Below are positions 31,611 to 41,241 of a DNA stretch of 64,000 nt, in pieces. A program made the position numbers and the translations under genes. A model generated the notes under the pieces. That model made no database searches. It was not told the origin of the DNA and worked only from the letters and a program-made list of their open reading frames with translations. Each line of letters begins with the position of its first letter. The first letter of the stretch is position 1. The stretch is from Macrosoma leucophasiata (Eukaryota > Arthropoda > Insecta > Lepidoptera > Hedylidae): the NCBI GenBank assembly GCA_036365455.1, contig JAWQUS010000004.1:2425501-2489500 (forward strand). The letters are read 5' to 3'.

Positions 31611-32214
31611 GGGTTCCGCATCTCAAAAGGAAAAAACGGAGCCCTTATAAGATCTTTCGTGTCTAAACTATTGGGATAGTGAAAAAAATCCTAAAATCAA
31701 TTCTTTACGCTAACAGGAAAACCTGTAAGTCTAGTATTTAAGTAAAATAGGAAATTTATACATAGTAAATTTAAAATTGTAGGGAACCCCGTAGACAAGA
31801 ATCCGAATTCACTTCATCACTCTTTTTTAACCATCAACCACTCCGGTACACTGTGTGATTCCGTGATAAAGTACATGTAAAAAATCAGCCGATTCGGCTA
31901 GCACCTAATTACTGAAACCCACTTATATTCTCCCGAAAAAAGACGAAAGCAACCGCGCGAATAATTAACATTTTCACAAAACAACATTTTTTCTTCATAC
32001 CTAAGTAACTTTCAGCTGTTAAGCATTAACTTGGGAAAGCCTCCGGCGCGCGGCGCCCGACGGACGCTAAAATACGTAAACCGTTTTGTACATTTAAACT
32101 TAGATTAGATGTTAAACCAGGCTTAATATTGAAACAAACCACAGGCGTAGAGAGAAAGTTGGTGTTATTAAAAAAAAACTTGTGATGACCATTACGTTCC
32201 TACTAGTACGAGCG
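31611..32214. other. Family P-like scrap and unassigned sequence
   Basis: 'gggttccgcatctcaaaagg' and 'ggaaccccgtagacaag' suggest a worn family P copy at 31611-31800. Nothing is seen further right. Confidence 0.3.
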
Positions 32215-32477
32215 TAGGCTCCAGTGACGGAGCTCGCGGGCGTAGGCACCACCGCATTACCTAATATACTTGCCGCTAAATGGTAGTGTTCAGCACTATC
32301 GTGTTCCGGTCAGGTGGTAATGTACAGCTCTGTAATTTCCGGCACAGAGGCATAACACCTTAGGCCTCAGAAGTGGTAACGCATATGCATTTTGACACCT
32401 GGTCTATGTGTAGGTGTATCATCACTTTACATCAATGTGAACTGCATGCTTGTTTGCCACTTTCATGACAAAAAAAA
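32215..32477 (+). repeat. Family A1 copy, 5' end clipped
   Basis: Starts at 'taggctccagtgacggagc'; part of the 'gggtgtctataggctgcag' region is deleted. Confidence 0.85.
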
Positions 32478-32574
32478 ACCTACGTATCACCTTGTAATTT
32501 CTGCCATAGCTTATTATATGATACCGGGTCAAATGCTTTTGTCAGATCGAGATACCAAGCGTAGACTGGAGACT

Positions 32575-32890
32575 GTATGGTTTTCTTTAAATAAAATATA
32601 TTTCACAAGCATGTGTTAATGCGAAATAATATAAAAACAATTATTAAAGGTAAAAGCGACTTCTTTACGATATTCAATAAACTGAAAAGTCTATTATATC
32701 GGTTGCCTAACTAGCATAGTTGGTAATAGATGGCGCTGCTGCTACCATAAAGCAATGCAATAGATGTGAAGGAAAGATTTGACAAATCGGGCAGGGCTTC
32801 AGTAGCTCAATTGGAAGAGCGGCTGGACTAGATTCCCAGTAGGTCACGAGTTCGAGTCTCGCCTGAAGTCGAATTTTTCTTTGTCAGTCA
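32575..32890 (+). repeat. Family C unit, plus strand
   Basis: It runs from the tail of a previous unit ('ttttctttaaataaaatatat') through 'ggtaaaagcgacttctttac' and 'ggcgctgctgctaccataaagc' to the tRNA-like module at 32799-32873 (B-box 'gagttcgagtc'). It is inverted relative to the array at 33821-34404. Confidence 0.75.
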
Positions 32891-32950
32891 CAGCCATTTG
32901 CGCTGAAAGTAGTGGGATGATCGAATTGAAATGATATAGGTAATTATGGT

Positions 32951-33055
32951 AAAACGTAACCGGTGAGTCGTGGGTGTTTGCACGTATGCTTGAATGCACG
33001 CATTTACCTCTGCCTACCCCTTCGGGGATTACAGGTGTGAAGTTACGTTTACGTA
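32951..33055 (+). mobile_element. SINE family B, 5'-truncated insertion with TSD
   Basis: Only the last 105 bp of SINE B are present. They are flanked by an exact TAATTATGGT duplication (32941-32950 and 33056-33065). 5' truncation with a target duplication is typical of LINE-driven insertion. Confidence 0.9.
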
Positions 33056-33065
33056 TAATTATGGT

Positions 33066-33820
33066 TACCTGACAATGCAAAAGTATCCCTAGCGGGGTAG
33101 GCAGAGAGTGTAGAGCGCCAGATATCCCGGTTCTGACAAACCTCTCGTGCCTCGTCTACCTTCATCATTCTCTTCATACATGCACGCCGATTCCTAAGAC
33201 TTTTGACCCCACCATCAGACAGAACTCGACCTATTTGGTCATGGTAGGTCAGTCTTGGTCTTCCTGGGCCTCTGCAACCATCCACATTCGCATTGTATAT
33301 CTGTTTAGACATTCGCTCATTCGACATTCTTTCTATATGCCAGAACCATCGGAGCATGCCTTTTTTCATTTTTACACCGATACTATCATTCACACAAAGT
33401 CTCTTTCTTACATCTTCATTACGAACGCGATCGGTGAGTGATACACCGCAGATCTTGCGCAAAGATCTCATCTCGACCGCGTTCAACTTACTTTCATGCT
33501 CTTTCCTGCATACCCAGCTCTCGCTTCCATATAAAAGCGTTGGAGTAAGTACAGCATTATGTACGGCTAGTCGAGCCCGCTGGCTGAGATGTTTCGATTC
33601 TAGCAGCTTACCCAACGCTCCATTCACGCAATTCCCAGCAAGCACTCTTCTTTCTATGTCAGTGGTGTACCTACCATCCTTGCTAAAAGCACATCCAAGA
33701 TATACAATTTCATCAACCTGTTCTAACACTGCATCATCTACTACTACCCTTGCATTTGTTCTCTGTTCATCTCTTTCAAATACTAATACTTTAGTTTTAT
33801 CCACATTCTCACAAAACATA
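33066..33820 (-). mobile_element. RTE LINE, longest 3' fragment (partial ORF)
   Basis: The minus strand encodes 256 residues (33049-33819) of the C-terminal part of an RTE-clade endonuclease/reverse transcriptase. Visible blocks are KTKVLVFERDE, VDEIVYLGCAFSKDG, ARLAVHNAVLTPTLLYGSES, LNAVEMRSLRKICGV, KKGMLRWFWHIERM and GRPRLTYHDQIGRVLSDG. The endonuclease and the polymerase core with its catalytic acidic residues are absent, so it is dead. The 5' side abuts a family C tail at 33821. The final GACCTGGCGTGAAG end is missing. Confidence 0.9.
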
Positions 33821-34404
33821 TTTTATTTTTAAAGAAAAATGGAAAGAAAAATTCGACTTCAGGCGAGACTCGAACTCGTGACCTACTGGGAATCTAGTCT
33901 AGCCGCTCTTCCAATTGAGCTACTGAAGCCCTGCCCGATTTGTCAAATCTTTCCTTCACATCTATTGCATTGCTTTATGGTAGCAGCAGCAGCGCCATCT
34001 ATTATCAACTATGCTAGTTAGGCAACCGATATAATAGACTTTTCAGTTTATTGAATATCGTAAAGAAGTCGCTTTTACCCTTAATAATTGTTTTTATATT
34101 ATTTCGCATTAACACATGCTTGTGAAATATATTTTATTTTTAAAGAAAAATGGAAAGAAAAATTCGACTTCAGGCGAGACTCGAACTCGCGACCTACTGG
34201 GAATCTAGTCCAGCCGCTCTTCCAATTGAGCTACTGAAGCCCTGCCCGATTTCTCAAATCTTTCCTTCACATCTATTGCATTGCTTTAAGGTAGCAGCAG
34301 CGCCATCTATTACCAACTATGCTAGTTAGGCAACCGATATAATAGACTTTTCAGTTTATTGAATATCGTAAAGAAGTCGCTTTTACCCTTAATAATTGTT
34401 TTTA
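33821..34404 (-). repeat. Family C tandem array, 311-bp period
   Basis: The two units 33821-34131 and 34132-34404 are nearly identical (for example 'agtctagccgc' against 'agtccagccgc'; 'agcagcagcagcg' against 'agcagcagcg'). The second lacks the last 40 bp or so. Each has a tRNA-like module (33868-33932 and 34178-34245) and the 'gaagtcgcttttacccttaat' block. Confidence 0.8.
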
Positions 34405-34829
34405 GGGTATGCTTATCAGGGTTCCCTAAATATAAACATAGATAACGAAAAAAGTAACATATAAAATACATATCGTGCATTAATATAAAATATGGGTCCC
34501 TAATAAGTAGAAAAGGGTGATGATAATGAAGGAATATAATTTCTTGTTAGACCTTTAAAAGCTAGAGTTCGCTAAAAGAGAAACTCCGGTCGAAAGTTCT
34601 TAAGATAACACAAGTTGTTCTTCGACAACTCAGCGATAACATATTATTATGTTAGATATAAAAACATTGTTGTAATAAGTTAAGGATATCATTGAATAAT
34701 TAATAAATGCAAAAATATGCTGAGTAGGTACATCACTGTTATGCTAACATTATTGCAATTGTAAATGAATTTATTATTATTTTCGTATTACTTCGCAAAG
34801 ATAAATCTAGATTCAGTGACTGATTGACG
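34405..34829. other. Unassigned AT-rich spacer
   Basis: Nothing recognised. Confidence 0.4.
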
Positions 34830-34874
34830 TGTTCTTAGGTTTTGCGAGCTGCACTCATTGAAATAAAACTTTAA

Positions 34875-35020
34875 CCCCCTTATTCATAAACGTATTTTAG
34901 CTAAAGTGTTGCTAATCTCTGCTTTGTCTCTTTCTATCCTGCACATTTGACAATGCAACTGACAAAGACAAAGCATTCTATAGCTAAAACGTATCTAATG
35001 TACGTTTATGAATAAGGGGG
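34875..35020. mobile_element. piggyBac-type MITE, TTAA target duplication
   Basis: 146 bp starting CCCCCTTATTCATAAACG and ending with its inverse CGTTTATGAATAAGGGGG. TTAA stands on both sides (34871-34874 and 35021-35024). Inner inverted repeats ('ctttgtct'/'agacaaag') make most of it a hairpin. It sits inside a Penelope-like scrap (see 18231-18330). Confidence 0.85.
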
Positions 35021-35035
35021 TTAATATTTAGGAAC

Positions 35036-35400
35036 GAGTATAGCCTCGCCCCGGCGTTGCACAAGTGCAATTAATGTACTTAATAGGTATAGCCTATGTC
35101 TCAGTGAAGATGCAGGTTTCTAATGGTGAAAGAATTTTTGAAATCGGTCCAGTGGTTTTTGTGTGAAAACGTTACAAACATACATACAAAATCACAAATG
35201 TTTACTCTTTATTATACTCGTGTTGCCCGCGGCTTCGCCCGCGTGGATGTCGTTTTATAAATAACTAAGTAGCCTATGTCAAAGTCAGCTCTATCTCTGT
35301 ACCAAATTTCATTAAAATGGGTTCATTCGTTTGGACGTGAAAAGGTAACAGACAGTTACTTTCGCATTTATAATATTAGTAGAGATAGATATATGACAAT
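35036..35400 (+). repeat. Helitron-like fragments
   Basis: Two adjoining pieces: 'gcctcgccccggcgttgcac' with 'gaaatcggtccagtgg' after it, and 'tgttgcccgcggcttcgcccgcgtgg' continuing to 'tttataatattagtagaga'. Confidence 0.5.
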
Positions 35401-35896
35401 AAAATTATTTTTAAAGTCCGCTTCGGGTTGATTTTAAAAACATTTTTTTTTAATTACGTGGGATGAATCTGTAAATATAGTTTATTTATTTATTGAATAG
35501 TTTTAAATATTACCCGATGGTACGGAACCTTTGTGTGCCTATGTGTCCGAGTTATTAGACAGCTTATTTTTTATTTAGAATAAAACCAAGACGCTTCTCT
35601 TATTTTCTCCAAGTACCGTCTTTATCAACAACCGCGTTTCCGTTTCAAGACGTTTGTTTACTTCGGAATTTTGTTCTCGGCAAATATGCAAATACCCTCA
35701 GGAAGTTGCCGATACCGACTCGAGTTTTTAAAAATAACAGTATTTATAGATGCTTTCAATACAGAATTTCAGATGCAATAAACTAATGAAGGAGGTTTGT
35801 TAGGTTACCTTCTGTATTTAGTCTAAGTTGTTGCTGAAAAAAACATTCTTATCTTGTTTATCGACCAATGTGCAGGTAGACTCGTATAATGCCTAC
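35401..35896. other. Upstream flank of the kinin gene, unassigned
   Basis: No coding exon recognised. If the kinin transcript has an upstream leader exon, this stretch is intron. Confidence 0.4.
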
Positions 35897-35987
35897 TATT
35901 TTTTTAAGTTATTGTATTGGCAATCAAGCATGCAGTTCACATTGATGGCAAGTGAACAGTGCAGCCTATAGACACAAAAACATATTA
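35897..35987 (-). repeat. Family A 3' fragment in the kinin 5' flank
   Basis: Only the 3' end is present ('ttggcaatcaagcatgcag'). Confidence 0.65.
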
Positions 35988-36137
35988 CTAAACTTCTAGA
36001 ATATCACTGGAAAATTATTGCATTGGAAAAATCCTAGAATCCCGGAATTATTCGAGAGTTTAGACAAACCCGATTACCACAAAAGCTACCGAGACGGTTG
36101 ATCATATAATAATACAATCAAAAATAAATAATCCTAA

Positions 36138-36150
36138 ATTTCTGTTCCAG
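36138..36150 (+). other. Splice acceptor before the kinin start codon
   Basis: The pyrimidine-rich 'atttctgttccag' ends at 36150 and is followed by 'gaaaATG'. It fits an intron in the 5' leader with the whole coding sequence in the next exon. Confidence 0.65.
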
Positions 36151-36154
36151 GAAA

Positions 36155-37147
36155 ATGTCTTGCTACTGGCTCTTCATAACCTTCTCCTGGATTGGCTCCG
36201 CGAGTCTCCAGTACATAAACACTGCGGGCCCCGGTGCTGAGGCCGTCCTGGATCCTGAAGACTCGTCCATCCACTACCCACCGCTGCCCTACCTCAACTA
36301 CATCCACCTACCCGAATCGAGAAACGATTATGAAACGTTCCAAAACGAAAACCATCACTACCAAGAAATCGGAAACCTAATGAGGAGACGAAGAACCGCA
36401 GAAGAAGAAAAGGAACATTGGGAACCCGTATCTGATTTAGATAAAACAATATACATACGAAACGATGAAACGGGGTCTCCGTTCATAGTCCAGGGGTACG
36501 CAGGCACCGAAGAAAACGCCACGGATGTAAGCTTGATAGGTACAATAGAGAAGAAGAGTTTCAGTCCGTGGGGCGGGAAGAGAAACAGCCCAACGTCCGA
36601 GCACATGTGGACGTGGAAGCGAACAGCTAGCATTAGGGAACCAAGTATGCCCAAGAGAGTACGGTTCAATCCGTGGGGAGGGAAACGAAGCGGCCAAATG
36701 ATCTACAAGCCCGGCACGAAGGGTTCCAAGATAATATTCTCCGCGTCCGTTCCTGAATTGACCAGAATCGTATCAAATTATTCTCCTAACGGTGAGAAAC
36801 TGGATGCAGCTGGTTATCAGTTCATACCCACTTTGGACAAGAGACATCCGATCAAGATCTTAGCCCTGAGCACCAACATGGATGACAGAAACATGAGAGA
36901 CGCGTTACCGTTTAAAAGGTTCCTCGAAACCATGCCTCGGCTTTTCAAGTCAGGACATCCTTATTTGGACATCAACTTGAAGAAAGACGGAAAGAGGAAA
37001 GTCAAGTTCAGCGCCTGGGGAGGAAAACGGTCGCCGCCCATAATCGGACCGATCTGGACACCTGCATCGCAAAACATAAAGGATTCCGCTTTGGACACGA
37101 TAGTCCTTATCAGAAACATGGAGAACGACGAAGCCAAGCCAGTTTAA
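36155..37147 (+). CDS. Kinin (leucokinin/helicokinin) neuropeptide precursor
   Basis: This is a 330-residue prohormone for insect kinins, C-terminally amidated peptides that signal through the kinin GPCR to stimulate Malpighian tubule secretion and hindgut contraction. Residues 1-19 form a signal peptide (MSCYWLFITFSWIGSASLQ). Three units with the core F-x-x-W-G-G-KR are visible. SFSPWG-amide (135-140) follows KK; VRFNPWG-amide (169-175) follows KR; KVKFSAWG-amide (282-289) follows KR. In each, the second Gly is the amide donor. The third equals helicokinin III of Helicoverpa. As I recall them, I and II there are YFSPWG-amide and VRFSPWG-amide, so units 1 and 2 differ by one residue each. Spacers hold further basic sites (RRRR at 77-80, KR at 155-156). 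The ATG follows a splice acceptor by four bases and the frame is intact. Confidence in the family is high. Confidence 0.96.
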   Translation: MSCYWLFITFSWIGSASLQYINTAGPGAEAVLDPEDSSIHYPPLPYLNYIHLPESRNDYETFQNENHHYQEIGNLMRRRRTAEEEKEHWEPVSDLDKTIYIRNDETGSPFIVQGYAGTEENATDVSLIGTIEKKSFSPWGGKRNSPTSEHMWTWKRTASIREPSMPKRVRFNPWGGKRSGQMIYKPGTKGSKIIFSASVPELTRIVSNYSPNGEKLDAAGYQFIPTLDKRHPIKILALSTNMDDRNMRDALPFKRFLETMPRLFKSGHPYLDINLKKDGKRKVKFSAWGGKRSPPIIGPIWTPASQNIKDSALDTIVLIRNMENDEAKPV

Positions 37148-37460
37148 ATGACGACACTGACCATGGATTTTATTTGCATTCAACCTCAACAGATTAGGAA
37201 GGGTTCGTGATACCTAAATTAAAGAATATTCCGTGTAGACGTAGCTTATTATGTAAGTGCCATAGTCTAATAAGCCAAAGTTAAAGAGAAAACTGTAAAA
37301 AAATGTTTTTGCCCGTCTTCATCGAAATGGCTGGGTTCGTCGAAGACATCTGCTGCTACGAGTTATTATTATATTGATAGACTGCGGGTATATTATCGTC
37401 AGGGAGTGATATCATTATTGTACTAAAAACCATTGAAAACTTTGAACACATTTCTTGTTG

Positions 37461-37833
37461 GTAGAGGAGTTCAAGAGGGGAATTCTGGATGGGAGTTCTA
37501 TAAATATATATGTTAAACGGGTACATTTAACTTTCTTTCAGTAATTTTCGCTTACATTTTAGAAAGGAATGACTTGGATGGCAGTCTTTTTCGGAAAGAT
37601 AACAGCCTCAATAACATGTGTCAAGGATGCATCAAATATTCTGAGAGAATGTAAAATGTACCCGAACTAAGCTCCTATCCAACATTCAGACGAATTGGAA
37701 GTGAAGTCCGTAACTTTTTGAAAAAATTTAACGTCTACAGGCCTTATAGAAAGAAACCTTAGATTTGGAGCACCCTTAGATTATCAGGGCGCTCGAGTTA
37801 ATCCAAAAACCTCATCTTGGGCTTCCCTTCTAT
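37461..37833. mobile_element. MITE family N copy in the kinin 3' region
   Basis: Imperfect terminal inverted repeats ('gtagaggagttcaaga' and the inverse of 'tcttgggcttcccttcta'). The inner part shares 'tctgagagaatgtaaaatgt' with the second copy at 39083-39626. Confidence 0.55.
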
Positions 37834-38146
37834 GTGGTACAGTGCATAATCTAATACAATTCTGTCACTAGCTGATGATAGTTTGCTTATTATTATATCA
37901 ACTGCTTAGGGGTATTTATGTCCCCACATCTATTGGTTGAATTAATATATTGAATGTTGATATTCTCAATATAATTTTAAATCTCTTATACCATAATTAT
38001 GTATGGCATTCAAATTACCATAAAATACCACTGAAAGTGCAGGTATTGTAGGAAAAATTGAGATTCAATGTATGTCTTTAAAATGTTATTTAATGCGCCA
38101 TTTTAATGTAATAAATTATTGATAAATTGAATTTAATTTATTTCTA

Positions 38147-38152
38147 AATAAA
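38147..38152 (+). terminator. Candidate poly(A) signal, kinin gene
   Basis: AATAAA; a second lies at 38110-38115. About 1 kb after the stop codon. Confidence 0.35.
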
Positions 38153-38276
38153 CTATTTCATTCGTTTTCTTATTCCACATTTACTTTTAAAATTTTTTGA
38201 TTTGATTTTCATCAAAGGCATATAAGGTTAATAAAGCGCCTGTTTACGTGCGGTGGTAAGATATCTTAGTATTTAC

Positions 38277-38416
38277 CCTGGGTTGCACCACGATATTTGT
38301 TTAAGTTATTGTAACATTTCACATCCTTTTCTAACTTAAAGAAATCTGTTAAAGTTAGAGCAGGATGTGAAATGTCACAATAAATTTAACTTTAGCAAAT
38401 GTCTTGGTGGACCTAG
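38277..38416. mobile_element. Hairpin MITE
   Basis: The ends 'cctgggttgcacca' and 'tggtggacctagg' are inverted repeats. Inside, 'tgtaacatttcacatcc' pairs with 'ggatgtgaaatgtcac'. No clear target duplication, so the superfamily is open. Confidence 0.55.
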
Positions 38417-38579
38417 GCTTAACCTAGGCTTAAAGAATCATGGTCAGTTCCATATACTGATTTATACAGAAAAAAACCTACAAGGTAAAACAGCATTGAA
38501 ATATCATCCAGGGAACATGAACATTTTCTGGTATTTAAAATATTTTTTCAGTATGGAGTGCTACTGCTGAACAAAGAAT

Positions 38580-38851
38580 ATTTTTTTATGTAATGGAAGT
38601 GGCAAACAAGCGTGCACTTCACATTGATGTTAAGTGATGACTGCACCAGACACCCACACAAAGATTAAGGCAGATGCGTTACCACTCCTGAGGCCTATGG
38701 TGTTATGCCTCTGTGCCGGAAATTTTAACATTACTATCTAACCGGAAAACGATAGTGCTGAACACTACCATTTAGCGGCAGATTGATTAGGTAATGCGGT
38801 GGTGCCTACACCCTCGAGCTCCTACACTGGAACTCTACCACCAGTAATTTT
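38580..38851 (-). repeat. Family A copy, intermediate type
   Basis: Both ends are present. The 5' hairpin reads GAGTTCC/GGAGCTC, where one pair has become a G-T wobble. Confidence 0.8.
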
Positions 38852-39082
38852 TTTACACCTAAATACTATTTACAACTCTTTTTTTCGTATGCCTTTTTTA
38901 TTTCTTCTGTACAAATCTTGCCATGATCCGTTAAGTTGTGTGCTCAATGGATGTCAGCAGCGATCTGCGGTGTGAAGGCGCTTAGATTCTTATTGAAGGG
39001 AACTAGATGGCAACATCCCGACATCCAGTTTGAGACCTTATAGGTCCTTTTCGCGTAACCTGTGGAAACTACAATTAACCAG

Positions 39083-39626
39083 ACCTATAATAGTAGAGGA
39101 GTCCAAGAGAGGAATTTTGAATTTACTCCAGCGCGTCAGATTAAGATATAGGATATACCCTGCACCCAGTTTAGTACCTCCACCAAATCTAAGATTTCCA
39201 TAAAGGGCCGAAACCTTAGACCTTCCGCCACGAGCTTACCTCGCATCCAAATCGTCAGAATTTTGGATGGGAGCTTTGATTGGGTTCACTTTGCATCCTC
39301 TCTGAGCATCTGACATTCTTGAGTAATTTTTCACCTTCATTTTTGAAAGAATCAAATGTTTTTCGAAAGGGCGCGGCATCAACGTCATGGCTCAAGAGCG
39401 TGTCAGATATTCTGAGAGGATGTAAAATGTGTCCAAACAATGTACCTATCTATATGAGTAAGATCGTAGTGACCTTTTGAATTTTTTAAGGTGCGGCTCT
39501 GTATAAAAACTATAGATTTAGTGGAGGTAACCAACAGGTCCAACAGGGTGCAAGATATTTCTCTTAATCTGACGCGCTCCAGAAAATACAAAAATAGCAT
39601 CCTGGGCTCCCTACTATAATAGACCT
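39083..39626. mobile_element. MITE family N, longer copy
   Basis: The terminal repeats 'acctataatagtagaggagtcc' and the inverse of 'ggctccctactataatagacc' enclose inverted inner blocks ('cctctctgagcatctgaca' against 'tgtcagatattctgagagg'). The frames at 39255-39681 are by-products. Confidence 0.55.
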
Positions 39627-40076
39627 TAAACCCAGTTAATTCTTTATTAAGTATCCTATTCAGTTCGGAAGTCAGCGCCATCTATTGAGATTATATGTAA
39701 CTAAATTATACGCCCACATTCAACGTGATGGTTTATTAAAATTCAATCAATAGACTGCAGTGTGTTTTGTCTTTATTGATATCGATAAAACAATGTAGAA
39801 ATTCTAGTTTTATCTAAATTTAATACGTTTAAGTAACCCGCATTCAACTCTGTTTAAGTTTTGAAGCAGTACTTGAGTAAATTTTAAACTGACCATATTT
39901 TTTTTTTCCCTAAACCGATCATGAGGAAAAAAAAAAGTATAATGCTTCTAATTATATGTATATTACATGTGAAGGTGAGAGAGGCGCAATCTAACGTATA
40001 GATTCTTATTAGTGAACTAGATGGCAATATCCCAATATCCAGATTGAGGCCTTATAGGTCAGTCTATCGTTAACGT

Positions 40077-40144
40077 AAGTTTTTATGTAATGCAGGTGGC
40101 AAAAAATCATGCAGTTCATATTGATGTCAAGTGATGACTGCAGC
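40077..40144 (-). repeat. Family A 3' fragment
   Basis: Only the 3' 65 bp or so are present. Confidence 0.65.
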
Positions 40145-40166
40145 TTAGACTTATAGCCTACATTTA

Positions 40167-40302
40167 TACTTCAAACAACTTAAAAACATGTAATCTATCA
40201 AATTATTAATAATTTTAAGGTAGTTATTAATCGTTTAACACGTTATCTATCTAATCATTTAGAAATTATTCGGTAAATTTGATAGATTACATAGTTTGAA
40301 GT
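40167..40302. mobile_element. Hairpin MITE downstream of Pin1
   Basis: 'acttcaaac' and 'atgtaatctatcaaat' at the left pair with 'atttgatagattacat' and 'gtttgaagt' at the right. Confidence 0.55.
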
Positions 40303-40437
40303 TTAAAGTAATAAAATATGCCACTTCAATTCTAAAGGTGCATTTTGACATTCATAAAGTAAGCACATTTTAAAAACGTGGCTTGTTTTCCTTAAAAAAT
40401 CCAAAGTAATGAAACATTAAAGTATGAAACTTAGATA

Positions 40438-40443
40438 TTTATT
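40438..40443 (-). terminator. Candidate poly(A) signal, Pin1 gene
   Basis: TTTATT on the plus strand gives AATAAA on the minus strand, about 190 bp after the stop codon. Confidence 0.45.
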
Positions 40444-40634
40444 AATTTTAAGAAGACAAAAATCATAGCACTTACATAATATTTATATCTAAGTATTAGA
40501 AAACAATTTCCACTTGAATATTTTGAAAGTTGATAGAAAATTATATTTACATCAACAATTAGTCAAATCATTTTGGTTTACGAGTTATAGTCCACTTTGA
40601 TGATTGTTGATTTAAATTAATGTTATTATAAAAA

Positions 40635-41141
40635 TTAGACGGTTCTCAAGATAACATGGTAACCAGATTCAGTCTCCACTGGTTTGCTCAGCTGACCCAC
40701 TTTTAATTTGTAGGCTTCTTCCTCAAATGGTTTTTGCATCTGTCCACGGCCAAATAATCCAAGATCTCCAGCTCGTTTCGCTGATGAGCAGTCAGAGAAC
40801 TTTGTAGCAATATCAATAAATTGGGCATCGTTAAACACAATCTCCTTACGGTACTTCTTCAACAGCTCTAAGGCCTCTTCTTTAGTCCTAGTTATGTGTT
40901 CTTCACGCCACGAAGATGGACGTCTACTGTCCTTGTGTTTAATCAGAATGTGGCTGCATCTGATCTCACCAGGGTCCGCAGAGGTTTCCGGTCTCTCCCA
41001 TTGCGACTTTTTGGTGTACATGTTCAAGAAGTATGTCATACCGGTGGATCGGCTCGTTCTCATCTCCCATCCTTCGGGTAGAGGTGCGTCATTGTCGTTG
41101 GCCATGCCTGGAACGGTGCAAGTTTTCATGGATAGGTACAT
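40635..41141 (-). CDS. dod: Pin1/dodo-type peptidyl-prolyl cis/trans isomerase
   Basis: This enzyme isomerises phospho-Ser/Thr-Pro bonds in nuclear and cytoplasmic targets, mainly cell-cycle and signalling proteins. It has the classical two domains. The WW domain is at residues 20-51 (LPEGWEMRTSRSTGMTYFLN ... QWERP; Trp25 and Trp48). The rotamase domain is at 59-168. Residues matching the human active site are all present: His64, Lys68, the phosphate-binding Arg73-Arg74, Cys118 in FSDCSSAKR, Met135-Gln136 in RGQMQKPF, and His162 in SGYHVILRT. The longest frame has 168 codons. The internal ATG at 41105 (residue 13, MANDND) gives 156 residues, closer to the usual Pin1 N-terminus, and has a purine at -3 and G at +4. 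I see no intron, frameshift, poly(A) tract or target duplication, so nothing marks it as a dead retrocopy. Confidence 0.95.
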   Translation of the reverse strand: MYLSMKTCTVPGMANDNDAPLPEGWEMRTSRSTGMTYFLNMYTKKSQWERPETSADPGEIRCSHILIKHKDSRRPSSWREEHITRTKEEALELLKKYRKEIVFNDAQFIDIATKFSDCSSAKRAGDLGLFGRGQMQKPFEEEAYKLKVGQLSKPVETESGYHVILRTV

Positions 41142-41240
41142 TTTGTTTCATGGTTCACATAACACAGTTAATGCACAGTTTTTCACATATCCACTCTTAA
41201 TTGATGTTCGCGATGAAAATACGCGGGAATATCAATGAGT
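41142..41240 (-). promoter_or_regulatory. Probable Pin1 proximal promoter / 5' leader
   Basis: Read on the minus strand it contains 'gatattcccgcgtattttc', an E2F-like TTCCCGCG, and 'atcgcgaac', with no TATA box. An out-of-frame ATG lies just before the first in-frame ATG. Start sites are not known. Confidence 0.3.
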
Positions 41241-41241
41241 A

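Larger units (their letters stand above)
37148..38152 (+). other. Kinin 3' flank / probable 3' UTR
   Basis: AATAAA occurs at 38110-38115 and 38147-38152. If either is used, the 3' UTR would be about 1 kb and would contain the MITE at 37461-37833. The true cleavage site cannot be seen. Confidence 0.35.

Noticed and set aside
33293..33832. 179-codon plus-strand frame with serine/leucine-rich product
   Set aside because: Antisense of the RTE reading frame; no independent motif.
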